Source: Spirochaetia bacterium UBA5368
Lineage (GTDB): Bacteria > Spirochaetota > UBA4802 > UBA5368
Assembly (NCBI GenBank): GCA_002407865.1
Contig: DHPI01000034.1
Span: 14,305-27,384, forward strand
Length of the DNA: 13,080 nucleotides
Reading direction: 5' to 3'
Part shown: one piece after another, positions 1 through 7,665 of the stretch
Layout of the letters: each line of letters starts with the position of its first letter
Position numbering within the stretch: the first letter of the stretch is position 1
Notes under the pieces: generated by a model
Seen by the model: the letters and a program-made list of their open reading frames with translations, nothing else
The model's database searches: none
Told to the model about the DNA's origin: nothing
Program-made: the position numbers and the translations under genes

Positions 1-71
1 AATTTTTAAAAATGTACTTTTCAGTTTTTATAGTAAATTTGGCGATATAGCCGCCGCAAAGGAGGACTGTC

Positions 72-530
72 ATGAGTGAAGCGCTTGCAATCTATACCAG
101 GTGCGCCCGGCTGCCGTTTGGAAAGGCCCTGTTTTCGAAAATGGTGTGTTTCCGGGCGCCGTATTTCAGCACCATCCGTCCGAGGTTCGTGGAGTTACGG
201 CCCGGGTACGGCGAGTTAACAATAAAAAAACGCCGGTCTGTGCAGAATCATTTGAAAAGCGTCCATGCGATCGCGATGTGCAACATGTGCGAGCTGATCG
301 GGGGAATAACGCTCGATGTGACACTGCCGCCGAACATGCGCTGGATTCCAAAGAGCATGAATGTTGAATACCTTAAAATCGCCCGAACCGATCTTCGTGC
401 GGTGTGTGAGATTCCGACCGGCGGTTATACCGAAAAAGGCGAGTATCCGGTAACCGTACTCGTGCGCGATACCGCGGACGTCGAAGTGGTGCGGGCGGTG
501 ATTATTATGCATGTGTCCGCAAAGAAGTAA
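72..530 (+). CDS. DUF4442-type hotdog-fold protein (possible thioesterase)
   Basis: The 152-residue product has the look of a single hotdog domain of the DUF4442/PaaI-like thioesterase group. An N-terminal helix leads to the strand FSTIRPRFVELRPGYGELTI (residues 32-51). The NHLKSVHAIAMCNMCEL stretch (59-75) then forms the expected central helix with its N/H start, and further strands run through residues 96-147. Family members act on, or bind, acyl-CoA-like thioesters in the cytoplasm; the substrate here is unknown. The ATG is supported by a clear AAGGAGG-type ribosome-binding site about 6 bases upstream (around 58-66). The gene converges on the radical SAM gene with only 22 bases between stops and no obvious terminator. 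The family assignment comes from motif memory, not a search, and the enzymatic role is inference. Confidence 0.75.
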   Translation: MSEALAIYTRCARLPFGKALFSKMVCFRAPYFSTIRPRFVELRPGYGELTIKKRRSVQNHLKSVHAIAMCNMCELIGGITLDVTLPPNMRWIPKSMNVEYLKIARTDLRAVCEIPTGGYTEKGEYPVTVLVRDTADVEVVRAVIIMHVSAKK

Positions 531-552
531 CTTTTTGCGCGCAATTGCGGCA

Positions 553-1578
553 TTAATCGCGTGTCACGGATATGCCGCCTGCATCCGTAAAGCGGATTTG
601 CAGATCGCAATGCGGAAATTTGCTGCGAAGATGCGAGAGGTTTTCCTTTTTTAAACCGATGAACTCCTCTCTGCCGGCAGCGGGGAGTTCAACTATCATC
701 TTTCTGTGCTGTTTATCGGGATTTGAGTTGATGTAGTGTTCAACAGCCATTTCGACTTGATTGCGACGGAAACGCGATTTCACCATAAATCCGAAGGCGG
801 GATGATACGGCCCTGCGAGTATGCCAGCCAATCCCTCCGCATCGAGCGGATGCAGCCCCATCCGTATAACGGGAATGACGCTCTCAAGAAAAATTGAGTA
901 CATTGCCGCGCAGAGTTCGACGGCATCATGCAATTCGAGCGGCGTATATCGCCCTTCCCTGAACATGTCGGCGAGACCGGTATGTTCAAGTACGACCGTT
1001 GGATATATGCGCACACCGTGTGGCGCAAGCCGGACGGCAGTCAGAGCTGAGCGCAGCGATTCGTCAGCGGTATCGAGCGGCAATCCCGGCATAAGCTGTA
1101 TTACGTAGTTGAATTTCCGCTCGCGCAGCAGCTCGACGGCCCTGAAAATATCGTCCGTCGTGTGGCCCCGTTGTGACGCGGATAGCACGGTGTCCGAAAA
1201 CGATTGGGCACCGAGTTCGACAGTCTCAACCTCGTATCTCTCAAGCAGGTCGAGGCGGGCATGGTCTATGCAATCAGGCCGTGTCGATAGGCGTATGGCG
1301 TGAATTTTTCCGCGGCGTTTTCCGGCAAGCGCTGCGCCCAGCAGCTCTTCCTGTTTTTCAAACGGTATTGCAGTGAAGCTGCCGCCGAAAAAAGCAGCTT
1401 CAATCCTGATTACCGAAGGAGGGATTTTTGTGTGATATGCGTCAATTTTAGTCCTTACGGCAATTGCGTCGGGAAGGGTCTTCGACCCTGTACTTACCCA
1501 CTGGTTGCAGAACACGCATCGGTGAGGGCACCCTGAATGCGGCACGAAAAACGGAATTGTAACCTGCGTTTTGCTCAT
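553..1578 (-). CDS. Radical SAM protein, Elp3-like
   Basis: This 341-residue protein carries the radical SAM [4Fe-4S] motif as CPHRCVFC (Cys17, Cys21, Cys24), followed by FFGGSFTA (about 63-70). GAQSFSDTVLSASQRGHT and the IQLMPGLPLDT strand come next, all typical of the Elp3/oxygen-independent coproporphyrinogen oxidase-like branch. No acetyltransferase domain is present, so it is not a full Elp3. The C-terminal third resembles the extension found in small bacterial Elp3-like radical SAM proteins. It should cleave S-adenosylmethionine reductively; the substrate is unknown. The frame stays open upstream to an ATG at 1665. I chose the ATG at 1578 because homologous sequence begins only at MSKTQVTIPFF and the upstream residues look non-coding. 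No Shine-Dalgarno is visible at either start. Confidence 0.86.
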   Translation of the reverse strand: MSKTQVTIPFFVPHSGCPHRCVFCNQWVSTGSKTLPDAIAVRTKIDAYHTKIPPSVIRIEAAFFGGSFTAIPFEKQEELLGAALAGKRRGKIHAIRLSTRPDCIDHARLDLLERYEVETVELGAQSFSDTVLSASQRGHTTDDIFRAVELLRERKFNYVIQLMPGLPLDTADESLRSALTAVRLAPHGVRIYPTVVLEHTGLADMFREGRYTPLELHDAVELCAAMYSIFLESVIPVIRMGLHPLDAEGLAGILAGPYHPAFGFMVKSRFRRNQVEMAVEHYINSNPDKQHRKMIVELPAAGREEFIGLKKENLSHLRSKFPHCDLQIRFTDAGGISVTRD

Positions 1579-1783
1579 GATGACACTATAGCCGTGAATA
1601 TATGCCTGTACACAATAATTTTTTGTTGCCGGAATGCGCCGATGAAATAGTATTGACGCAATCATTGTTATTATTGAATTTTTAGTAGTCGGAATGCCGA
1701 ATTGTATATATATTTATATGGTATACAGTAGTGATGCGTAATGCCGTGAAAACATGGGTATACGCGTCATTCGCCGACAAATA

Positions 1784-1807
1784 GAATCCGGTCATGTGGC
1801 CGGATTC
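1784..1807. repeat. Perfect 8-bp inverted repeat upstream of the FmdB gene
   Basis: GAATCCGG (1784-1791) and CCGGATTC (1800-1807) form a perfect 8-bp stem around the 8-base loop TCATGTGG. It lies 35 bases before the FmdB start codon. No T tract follows on either strand, so it is not an intrinsic terminator. It could be a 5'UTR hairpin or an operator; the function is not shown by the sequence. Confidence 0.55.
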
Positions 1808-1842
1808 ATGATTATATGGATTAGCTGAAGGGGGAACACGGA

Positions 1843-2106
1843 ATGCCCACATATGAGTATGCGTGCACACAATGCGCGAATAGATTTGAGGTTTTTCAAT
1901 CAATCAAGGATGATCCTATTGCGCATTGCGATAAATGCGGTGGAAAGGCAAAAAGGCTTATCAGTGCGGGCGCCGGGATTATTTTTAAAGGCTCGGGCTT
2001 CTATGTGAATGATTATAAATCGTGCTCGTCATCTTCAATGTCATCATCAGGTGAATGCGGCGGATCGGACGCGTGCGCGTCGTGCAGCGCCGGGAAAACC
2101 GAGTAA
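1843..2106 (+). CDS. FmdB-family zinc-ribbon protein
   Basis: An 87-residue protein with the FmdB/CxxC-CxxC-SSSS architecture. It starts MPTYEYACTQC, giving Cys8 and Cys11, with the second knuckle CDKC at 29-32, so a single zinc ribbon is expected at residues 1-40. The IIFKGSGFYVNDY segment typical of the family follows, then a Ser/Gly/Cys-rich tail (about 60-87) with three further CxxC-like cysteines. FmdB was named as a putative regulator of formamidase in Methylophilus, but members are widespread and their role is unsettled, so only the zinc-ribbon call is safe. The start is supported by an AAGGGGG ribosome-binding site around 1828-1834. The gene converges on the 606-residue hypothetical gene with 12 bases between stops. 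Confidence 0.88.
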   Translation: MPTYEYACTQCANRFEVFQSIKDDPIAHCDKCGGKAKRLISAGAGIIFKGSGFYVNDYKSCSSSSMSSSGECGGSDACASCSAGKTE

Positions 2107-2118
2107 TACGGCGTTTTC

Positions 2119-3939
2119 TTATTTTACAAGCATGGATCGTTTTTGGCGGTAAAGCGTCAGAAGGTATTTTTCCACTGCCATTATTGCCCGCGCGGGAATT
2201 TCCTCATCTTTGATCTTGACACCGACAAGGCTGTCGGTGAAGCGGCGTATTAATTCAGGAGAAAGCGCGTTTTCCTGCGGGACAAGAAGATACTCGATGT
2301 CGGGCATCAGCACCTTGAGGCTCCGTTTAGGATAGAGTATTTCACGCGCGTTGTATATGGGAATTACTATTTTCAGGTTGTGTATCCGCATATCGTTGAT
2401 AAGCGAATCGACGATATGGTCGTTTTCCGGGATCAGTTCGATAAAATCGGAAAGCGCGAGAAGGGGGCCTTTTTTCGTGGCAATTGTACTGTAATACTGC
2501 CGCGATTCCTTTGAAAGCTCCCGGGCGGGTGAAAAAGCGGTTTCCATTTTTGGTGTTTCAGCGCGCGTTCTGCCCTTGAATATCGATTTGAAGAAAGCGA
2601 TGATCCTCTCGATAAGCGACATCTTCCCGGGACGGTCTCGCATCATCTTCATTGCGTTGTTGCGCTGGGATTTCTTCTTCAACTGGGCTTCGTATTCATG
2701 CACTATTTTTTTCAGTTGATCGATGGCGTTGCCGGCAAGCCGGATGTCGATCTTTTTTTCCTCGGACGACAGTACCATGCGCGCCGATTTGTACAGTATA
2801 TTCATCAGCGACAACTTTTTCTGGCGCTCCGGGTACGGCATTTCCGCGAGCTTTTCAGGCTGGTTCTGTATCATGTGATGTGTTTCCGCGATATAATCGA
2901 CGAATTTTGTTCCATCGATAAAATAATCGGCTCCGTCATCGCCTGTGTAATGGAGTATTCTTTCTGATTTCAGATTTTCCGGGGTAGTCCACTTTTCAAG
3001 AATTTCTCCGTTGAGTTCCATTATTGAATTAATGAGATCGGATGCCGTGCATATGGGGTTCTCACGGATATAATGGATGATGTCTTTACCCAGTATTAAT
3101 GTGGGATCGAGGATACTGTCAACCCGGAGGATGCACGCCCTCAATGAATGTATGTTTTTCACGTCCAGCCGGTCGTAATCGGTCATTGCCGAGGGGATGT
3201 CCTCAACGAGAATGTTGAAAATGTAATCGAGCTTGGAATCCCTGTAATCGCTGAAATAGGCATTGATAATTCCGAATTTTTTCAATCTCCTTTCGACAAG
3301 TTCTGCGTATCGGGCCAGTATGTCCTTGAGATGGTTCAGGTTGATGGTGTCACGTACTGTAGAGTAATTCTGTGTGTGAAAACAATAATCCTCGGCGAAT
3401 TCGAGCCGGTTTTTATCCAGACTGTAATTTTTGAATATAAACATCCGTGTCCCTTCAACAACGTCAATGACCCGCTGCAGGTCGGATTTATTTTTTGTTA
3501 CCTTCATTAATTTGGTGATGTTGAAAAACCGGAACATCTTAATAAGGTTGAGAAGGTTCGCGGATGAAAGCTCGTCTCGCATGCGTCTGAGCTTCTCGTA
3601 GTCCCGGTCATCCATCATGAGCGTGAATTCTCTGTTTTCAATTACGGAGAGCTTTTTTGTTGCGTCGTCCACTTTGAAGTCGAATGTAACGAGGGTATTG
3701 AGGTGCCGGGGATACCGTGTCAGCAAAAGATCGACGATATACTCAATTGTTTTTTCACGCGCCGGGGAAAGCGGCATCTTGATGCCGCGTGAGCGCTTCA
3801 GAGATTCTACGGTTGCCAGGGATTTCGTACCTTCTGGAAGAGAGGCGTGCTGCTGGTCTTGAATCTCCTTCAATACCTCGAATACATACGGTTCCCTCGC
3901 GACCAGATCGTCAACAAATTTGAATTTATCCCTGTTCAT
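2119..3939 (-). CDS. Unrecognised 606-residue protein, last gene of the hisS operon
   Basis: I do not recognise a family. The 606 residues are largely alpha-helical and charged, with no signal peptide and no convincing transmembrane segment, so it is probably cytoplasmic. Visible regions are a helical N-terminal part (1-160), a middle part rich in Tyr/Asp/Leu helices (160-400), and a strongly basic linker (420-438). An amphipathic helix (441-456) contains IERIIAFFKSIFKG, which could touch a membrane surface or another protein. A C-terminal block (about 485-606) with alternating strands (LKIVIPIY, LKVLMPDIEYLLVP) suggests a small alpha/beta domain. The ATG overlaps the hisS stop by 14 bases and has only a weak ribosome-binding site, which suggests translation coupled to hisS. 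That position says it is co-expressed with hisS but does not reveal its job. Confidence 0.85.
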   Translation of the reverse strand: MNRDKFKFVDDLVAREPYVFEVLKEIQDQQHASLPEGTKSLATVESLKRSRGIKMPLSPAREKTIEYIVDLLLTRYPRHLNTLVTFDFKVDDATKKLSVIENREFTLMMDDRDYEKLRRMRDELSSANLLNLIKMFRFFNITKLMKVTKNKSDLQRVIDVVEGTRMFIFKNYSLDKNRLEFAEDYCFHTQNYSTVRDTINLNHLKDILARYAELVERRLKKFGIINAYFSDYRDSKLDYIFNILVEDIPSAMTDYDRLDVKNIHSLRACILRVDSILDPTLILGKDIIHYIRENPICTASDLINSIMELNGEILEKWTTPENLKSERILHYTGDDGADYFIDGTKFVDYIAETHHMIQNQPEKLAEMPYPERQKKLSLMNILYKSARMVLSSEEKKIDIRLAGNAIDQLKKIVHEYEAQLKKKSQRNNAMKMMRDRPGKMSLIERIIAFFKSIFKGRTRAETPKMETAFSPARELSKESRQYYSTIATKKGPLLALSDFIELIPENDHIVDSLINDMRIHNLKIVIPIYNAREILYPKRSLKVLMPDIEYLLVPQENALSPELIRRFTDSLVGVKIKDEEIPARAIMAVEKYLLTLYRQKRSMLVK

Positions 3940-5200
3940 TATCCGTATCGTTATTCAGGGATTTTCTCAGAGCTTCCACGCAATCGCGCATTTCAACCTG
4001 CTGTTGGTCTCCCGAAGACATGTGTTTCAGCGTTACACTATTTTTTTCGATCTCTTCTTCGCCAATAATTAGAGAAAATTTTGCGTTTTCCCTGTCGGCT
4101 TTTTTAAACTGGTTTTTAAAGCCCTTCGCATTCGGATCGATGTCGGCCGATATTCCGTTCTTGCGAAGGATTTCGGCAAGCTCAATGGCGCGGGATAGTG
4201 TCGCATTCCCTGAATGTATTATATATGCGTCCACGGCGCGGCGGGGTATACGCTCGTTTTGAATGATCAGCATTATTCGTTCAATGCCGGCCGCGAATCC
4301 GACAGCGGGGGTCGGCTTTCCCCCAAAAAGCTCTACGAGGTTGTCATAACGGCCACCCGCGGCAAATGCGTTTTGCCCGCCCAGCTTTGTGGTGACGAAT
4401 TCGAAGGTTGTTTTTGTATAATAATCCAGGCCGCGAACGAGATGCGGATCTTCCTTAAACGAAATGCCGTGTCCTGTAAGGAGCTCTTTCAATGATGAAT
4501 GGTGCGTTACGCAGGTTTCGCACAGGTATTCGTTGATTACCGGCGCGTTTTTTTTCAGGGCATTGCACCCTTCCTGCTTGCAGTCAAGAAGCCGCAGGGT
4601 GTTCTTTTCAAGCCGCCTGCGGCAGTCGTCGCAGAGCTCGTCGACGTGCGACCTGTAATAGTTTTCGAGATCGCGTATGTAGTTCCCGCGGCACTCAGGG
4701 CAGCCGATCGAATTGAGAAGCAGTTCATAATCGCCGACCCCAATTCTTTTCGATACGGCGTCCATAACCGCGATGACTTCGTAATCGTAATAGGGATGCG
4801 AACTGCCGAAGAATTCAACGCCAAACTGGTTAAACTGGCGCAGGCGGCCCTTTTGCGGGCGCTCTGCCCTGAACATGGGCCCGAAATAGAAAAATTTCGA
4901 TGCAGCCAGACGGTTGTAATCACCGTTTCCGGCGTAGGCTCGCACGACCGACGCTGTTCCCTCAGGCCGCAACGTAAGGCTGCGGCCGCCCCTGTCTTCA
5001 AAGGTGAACATTTCCTTTGAGACGATATCGGTCTCGTCGCCTAATCCGCGCGCGAACACCTCGGTATATTCGAGTACGGGGATAATAATTTCCTTGTAGT
5101 TGAATGTTCTGCAAACGTCTCGTGCCGTATCGACGATAAAATTCCATCGGTCTATTTGATCGGGAAATATGTCTTCGATTCCCGGGGGATTGCTCAGCAT
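3926..5200 (-). CDS. hisS: Histidyl-tRNA synthetase
   Basis: The 424-residue class II aminoacyl-tRNA synthetase charges tRNA-His with histidine using ATP. Motif 1 starts with PPGIEDIFPDQ (5-15), TLRPEGT lies at 76-82, motif 2 is FRAERPQKGRLRQFNQFGVE (110-129), the His-binding LVRGLDYYT is at 254-262, and motif 3 ends GFAAGIERIML (301-311). The C-terminal anticodon-binding domain follows from about 324. Four cysteine pairs (167/170, 190/193, 207/212, 227/230) occupy the insertion domain, as in many bacterial HisRS. The length is normal. The ATG has an AGGAGAA ribosome-binding site (5206-5212) inside the preceding U32 gene, whose stop it overlaps by 7 bases. It is the third gene of the leftward mltG operon. 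Confidence 0.97.
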   Translation of the reverse strand: MLSNPPGIEDIFPDQIDRWNFIVDTARDVCRTFNYKEIIIPVLEYTEVFARGLGDETDIVSKEMFTFEDRGGRSLTLRPEGTASVVRAYAGNGDYNRLAASKFFYFGPMFRAERPQKGRLRQFNQFGVEFFGSSHPYYDYEVIAVMDAVSKRIGVGDYELLLNSIGCPECRGNYIRDLENYYRSHVDELCDDCRRRLEKNTLRLLDCKQEGCNALKKNAPVINEYLCETCVTHHSSLKELLTGHGISFKEDPHLVRGLDYYTKTTFEFVTTKLGGQNAFAAGGRYDNLVELFGGKPTPAVGFAAGIERIMLIIQNERIPRRAVDAYIIHSGNATLSRAIELAEILRKNGISADIDPNAKGFKNQFKKADRENAKFSLIIGEEEIEKNSVTLKHMSSGDQQQVEMRDCVEALRKSLNNDTDNEQG

Positions 5201-6450
5201 TGTCGTTCTCCTGTAGTATACGGTATCTGACGCCTCAGTATGGCGTTCGTGTCAATAGCTTTATCGAATTCGACATGATATATTTTACCCGGTTGCGCCA
5301 TCTGGACGCCGGTGCCGTCGTCGCTGATGGACTTTACGGTGAGCGTTGAATCGCGTACGGTCTCACCGTCTATGGGATATATCGCGTCGATAACATCATT
5401 TTCGCGCAGCGGATTGAACACGCGAATGTATGCGCCGGTCGCGTCGCGCCCCTGGCTGACGCTGTAGCCGATAAAGAGCGCCTTTTTTATATACGGAATC
5501 CCGCTGAATTCCGAACCATTGAACTCATTAAAAAGATTATCCGTATACGGCCTGTGGGAAACGAGGTCGAGCTCTTTTTCCCAGAAAGGAAGAAATCGCG
5601 CATAGGCATCGCCGCGCGTCCGGACGGCATGTTTGTAGATTCGCGTTGTATTGGCCGTGTAGTAGAGGGATTTCATCCTGCCCTCGATCTTGAATGCGTT
5701 CACACCCGCCTCGATATATGCGGGAACTTTTTCGATAAGGCGAAGATCTTTCGACGAAAGGATTTCGGTTCCACGCGCGTGTTCGATTACTTCAAAGTGG
5801 CTGCCGGGCCGTTTTTCTTCCACCAGCGCATACCGCCACCGGCACGGATGTGTGCAGCTTCCCAGGTTTGCGTCGCGCCCCGTTAAATAACGGCTGAGCA
5901 GGCATCGCCCGGAATACGATATGCACAGCGAGCCGTGGGCGAAAACCTCGATTTCGGCATCGGTATGATCGCGGATGCCCTGTATCTCCCCGAGAGATAT
6001 CTCCCTGCCGAGGACGATTCTCTGGATGCCAAGTCGTTGCCAGAATTTTACCGCGAGATGATTGAGCGTTGACATCTGGGTTGACAGGTGAATCGGGGTT
6101 TCGATGCCGCTTTCGCGGATAAGCTCGAGCATGCCGGGGTCGGATATCATGAGCGCGTCGAAGGGAAATCGGCGTATTTCATTAATATAGCGCCGTGCGG
6201 CGTCAATGTCATTTTCGTGCAGAAAGGAATTCAGCAGAAACGTGGTTGCGATGCCGCGTTCCCCGCAAAACGATAGTCCCTTTAAAATGTCGTCCTCGGA
6301 AAAATTGCCCGCCTGGCTCCTGAGGTTGAAATCTGCGCCGCCAAAATATATCTCGTCGGCGCCGTATGCCGCCGCGATGCGTAATTTCTCAAGGTTGCCC
6401 GCCGGCGCGGCTATGACAGCCCTACAATCGTTGTGTGTCTTTAAATCCAT
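5194..6450 (-). CDS. Peptidase U32-family protein, likely TrhP-type tRNA hydroxylation enzyme
   Basis: A 418-residue member of the U32 family. The signature EVFAHGSLCISYSGRCLLS (168-186) supplies Cys176 and Cys183, and Cys199 and Cys203 follow (SCTHPC), giving the four-cysteine set associated with an iron-sulfur cluster. APAGNLEKLRIAAAYGADEIYFGG near the N-terminus and FKIEGRMKS (253-261) are also family hallmarks. The C-terminal 100 residues form the small beta domain seen in longer members. Despite the peptidase name, relatives YegQ/TrhP in Escherichia coli and YrrN/YrrO in Bacillus are needed for prephenate-dependent 5-hydroxyuridine at tRNA position 34. The length fits YrrO best. An AAAGG ribosome-binding site lies about 8 bases before the ATG. 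It overlaps mltG by 29 bases and hisS by 7. The specific RNA target is inference. Confidence 0.92.
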   Translation of the reverse strand: MDLKTHNDCRAVIAAPAGNLEKLRIAAAYGADEIYFGGADFNLRSQAGNFSEDDILKGLSFCGERGIATTFLLNSFLHENDIDAARRYINEIRRFPFDALMISDPGMLELIRESGIETPIHLSTQMSTLNHLAVKFWQRLGIQRIVLGREISLGEIQGIRDHTDAEIEVFAHGSLCISYSGRCLLSRYLTGRDANLGSCTHPCRWRYALVEEKRPGSHFEVIEHARGTEILSSKDLRLIEKVPAYIEAGVNAFKIEGRMKSLYYTANTTRIYKHAVRTRGDAYARFLPFWEKELDLVSHRPYTDNLFNEFNGSEFSGIPYIKKALFIGYSVSQGRDATGAYIRVFNPLRENDVIDAIYPIDGETVRDSTLTVKSISDDGTGVQMAQPGKIYHVEFDKAIDTNAILRRQIPYTTGERQC

Positions 6451-7432
6451 TCCTGATGCCTTTCTGGTAATAGTTTACAGCCCTGTTGTGTTCTTTCAAA
6501 TTTTTCGAGAAATAATGGGAGCCGTCGTTACGCGCCACAAAGAAAAGATAGCCGGCATCGGCGGGATACAGCGCAGCTTCGATGGACTCTTTTCCGGGAG
6601 AGCAGATAGGCGTCGGGGGCAGGCCTCGATGCACATACGTGTTGAAGGGAGAATTGCTTGCCAGGTCGCCGAAAGTGATTCGTCCGGTGAAATTCTTTAC
6701 CGCGTACCGTACTGTGGGGTCGCAATCGAGTTTCATGCCTTTTTCCAGCCTGTTGTGGAACACTGCGGAAATATACCGCCGCTCCGATGCGATGCGCGCC
6801 TCTTTCTCGATGAGTGACGCGAGCGTAATCAGCTCGTGTGTCGTGAGTTTGATGTCATCGCGCGCGGAAATATCGGTCGAGGCTACTACCTGCCTAAAAC
6901 GTTTATGCATAACCGCGATTACGTCGCGCGCGTCGGATGATTCCGGCAGCAGGTAGGTGTCGGGGAACAGGTATCCTTCGGCGGACGCCGATCGTATCCC
7001 GATTGATTCGAGGTAGGCGGTGTTGAAGGCGTAGTACAGAAAATCCCCGGTTTCCACTATCTGCTGCGCCGCCAGCCGTTCGGCTATGGAATAGATGTTG
7101 AATCCTTCCGGGATCGTTATTTTCCGCTTTACAACGTCGCCCTTCATAAATTTGAAGAGTATGCCCAGCGACGAATCGCCGGCGTTGATGCGGTATTTTC
7201 CCTTTCGAATACCGGCCGTGCCGATAGTACGACCAATTGCGATGAAAAGCTTATCACTGGTTATGATGTTCTGCTTTTTGAGTCGCGTGGCGACCCCGCG
7301 TATCGTTTCGCCCTCTTTCACGGTAAACGTGTCATTCTGCATTAGCGATGGCGGCGAATTGAAATACAGCAACACCCCGGCGCAACAGAGCAGCAATCCC
7401 GCAATAAGGAACGAAGGCCTGCGAATATTCAT
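6422..7432 (-). CDS. mltG: Endolytic murein transglycosylase MltG (YceG-like)
   Basis: A 336-residue MltG: one N-terminal membrane helix (about 8-25), a LysM-like region (35-100), then the YceG catalytic domain. The catalytic glutamate is Glu209 in LASLIEKEA, matching Glu218 in the E. coli protein. VFHNRLEKGMKLDCDPTVRY (224-243), NTYVHRGLPPTPICSPG (264-280) and LYFVA-like LFFVARNDGSHYFSKNLKEHN (297-316, with internal variation) follow the family pattern. It cuts nascent glycan strands at the outer face of the inner membrane and so limits strand length. The start lies about 59 bases downstream of a good promoter. The ribosome-binding site is poor (a G-run about 12 bases upstream). It is the first gene of the leftward operon with the U32 gene and hisS. 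Confidence 0.95.
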   Translation of the reverse strand: MNIRRPSFLIAGLLLCCAGVLLYFNSPPSLMQNDTFTVKEGETIRGVATRLKKQNIITSDKLFIAIGRTIGTAGIRKGKYRINAGDSSLGILFKFMKGDVVKRKITIPEGFNIYSIAERLAAQQIVETGDFLYYAFNTAYLESIGIRSASAEGYLFPDTYLLPESSDARDVIAVMHKRFRQVVASTDISARDDIKLTTHELITLASLIEKEARIASERRYISAVFHNRLEKGMKLDCDPTVRYAVKNFTGRITFGDLASNSPFNTYVHRGLPPTPICSPGKESIEAALYPADAGYLFFVARNDGSHYFSKNLKEHNRAVNYYQKGIRNGFKDTQRL

Positions 7433-7497
7433 GGTGTCGACGAGATCCCCCCGGATGTGATGCGCCGTCGCTGGCAGCGCGGCATGGTACGATAATT

Positions 7498-7525
7498 ACT
7501 ATAGAAACGATACGAGAAAGGTCAA
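7498..7525 (-). promoter_or_regulatory. Promoter of the mltG-U32-hisS operon
   Basis: Read on the minus strand, TTGACC (7520-7525) and TATAGT (7498-7503) are separated by 16 bases, a good sigma-70 type match. Transcription would start near 7491 and leave a leader of about 59 bases before the mltG ATG. It is the only strong candidate upstream of the four overlapping leftward genes. Confidence 0.6.
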
Positions 7526-7577
7526 TTCAAAATATTCGGCAGGCGGGGATTCTCAATACGGGCCATGCGAATATTTG

Positions 7578-7605
7578 TTGACGTAAATGTAAAAATAGTA
7601 AAGAT
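7578..7605 (+). promoter_or_regulatory. Weak candidate promoter for the TPR gene
   Basis: TTGACG (7578-7583) is a good -35, but the -10 about 16 bases downstream (AAAGAT, 7600-7605) is poor. Transcription from here would start near 7612, before the chosen ATG at 7666. It lies back to back with the mltG promoter in the 233-base divergent region. Confidence 0.3.
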
Positions 7606-7665
7606 AGAGGCATGGTTGCGGCCGCGCGCCGCGGCTATTTCCAGCCTAATTTAAGGAAGACATTA

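Noticed and set aside
530..553. Terminator between the first two convergent genes
   Set aside because: Only a 10-bp palindrome (TTGCGCGCAA) without a loop or T tract after a stem; not a credible intrinsic terminator.
4499..5020. 173-codon plus-strand ORF inside hisS
   Set aside because: Antisense to the strongly conserved catalytic and insertion regions of HisRS; no family resemblance.
7612..7665. Earlier ATG for the large TPR protein
   Set aside because: The ATG at 7666 has AAGGAAG at good spacing and directly precedes the signal segment; the 18 extra residues would weaken it.
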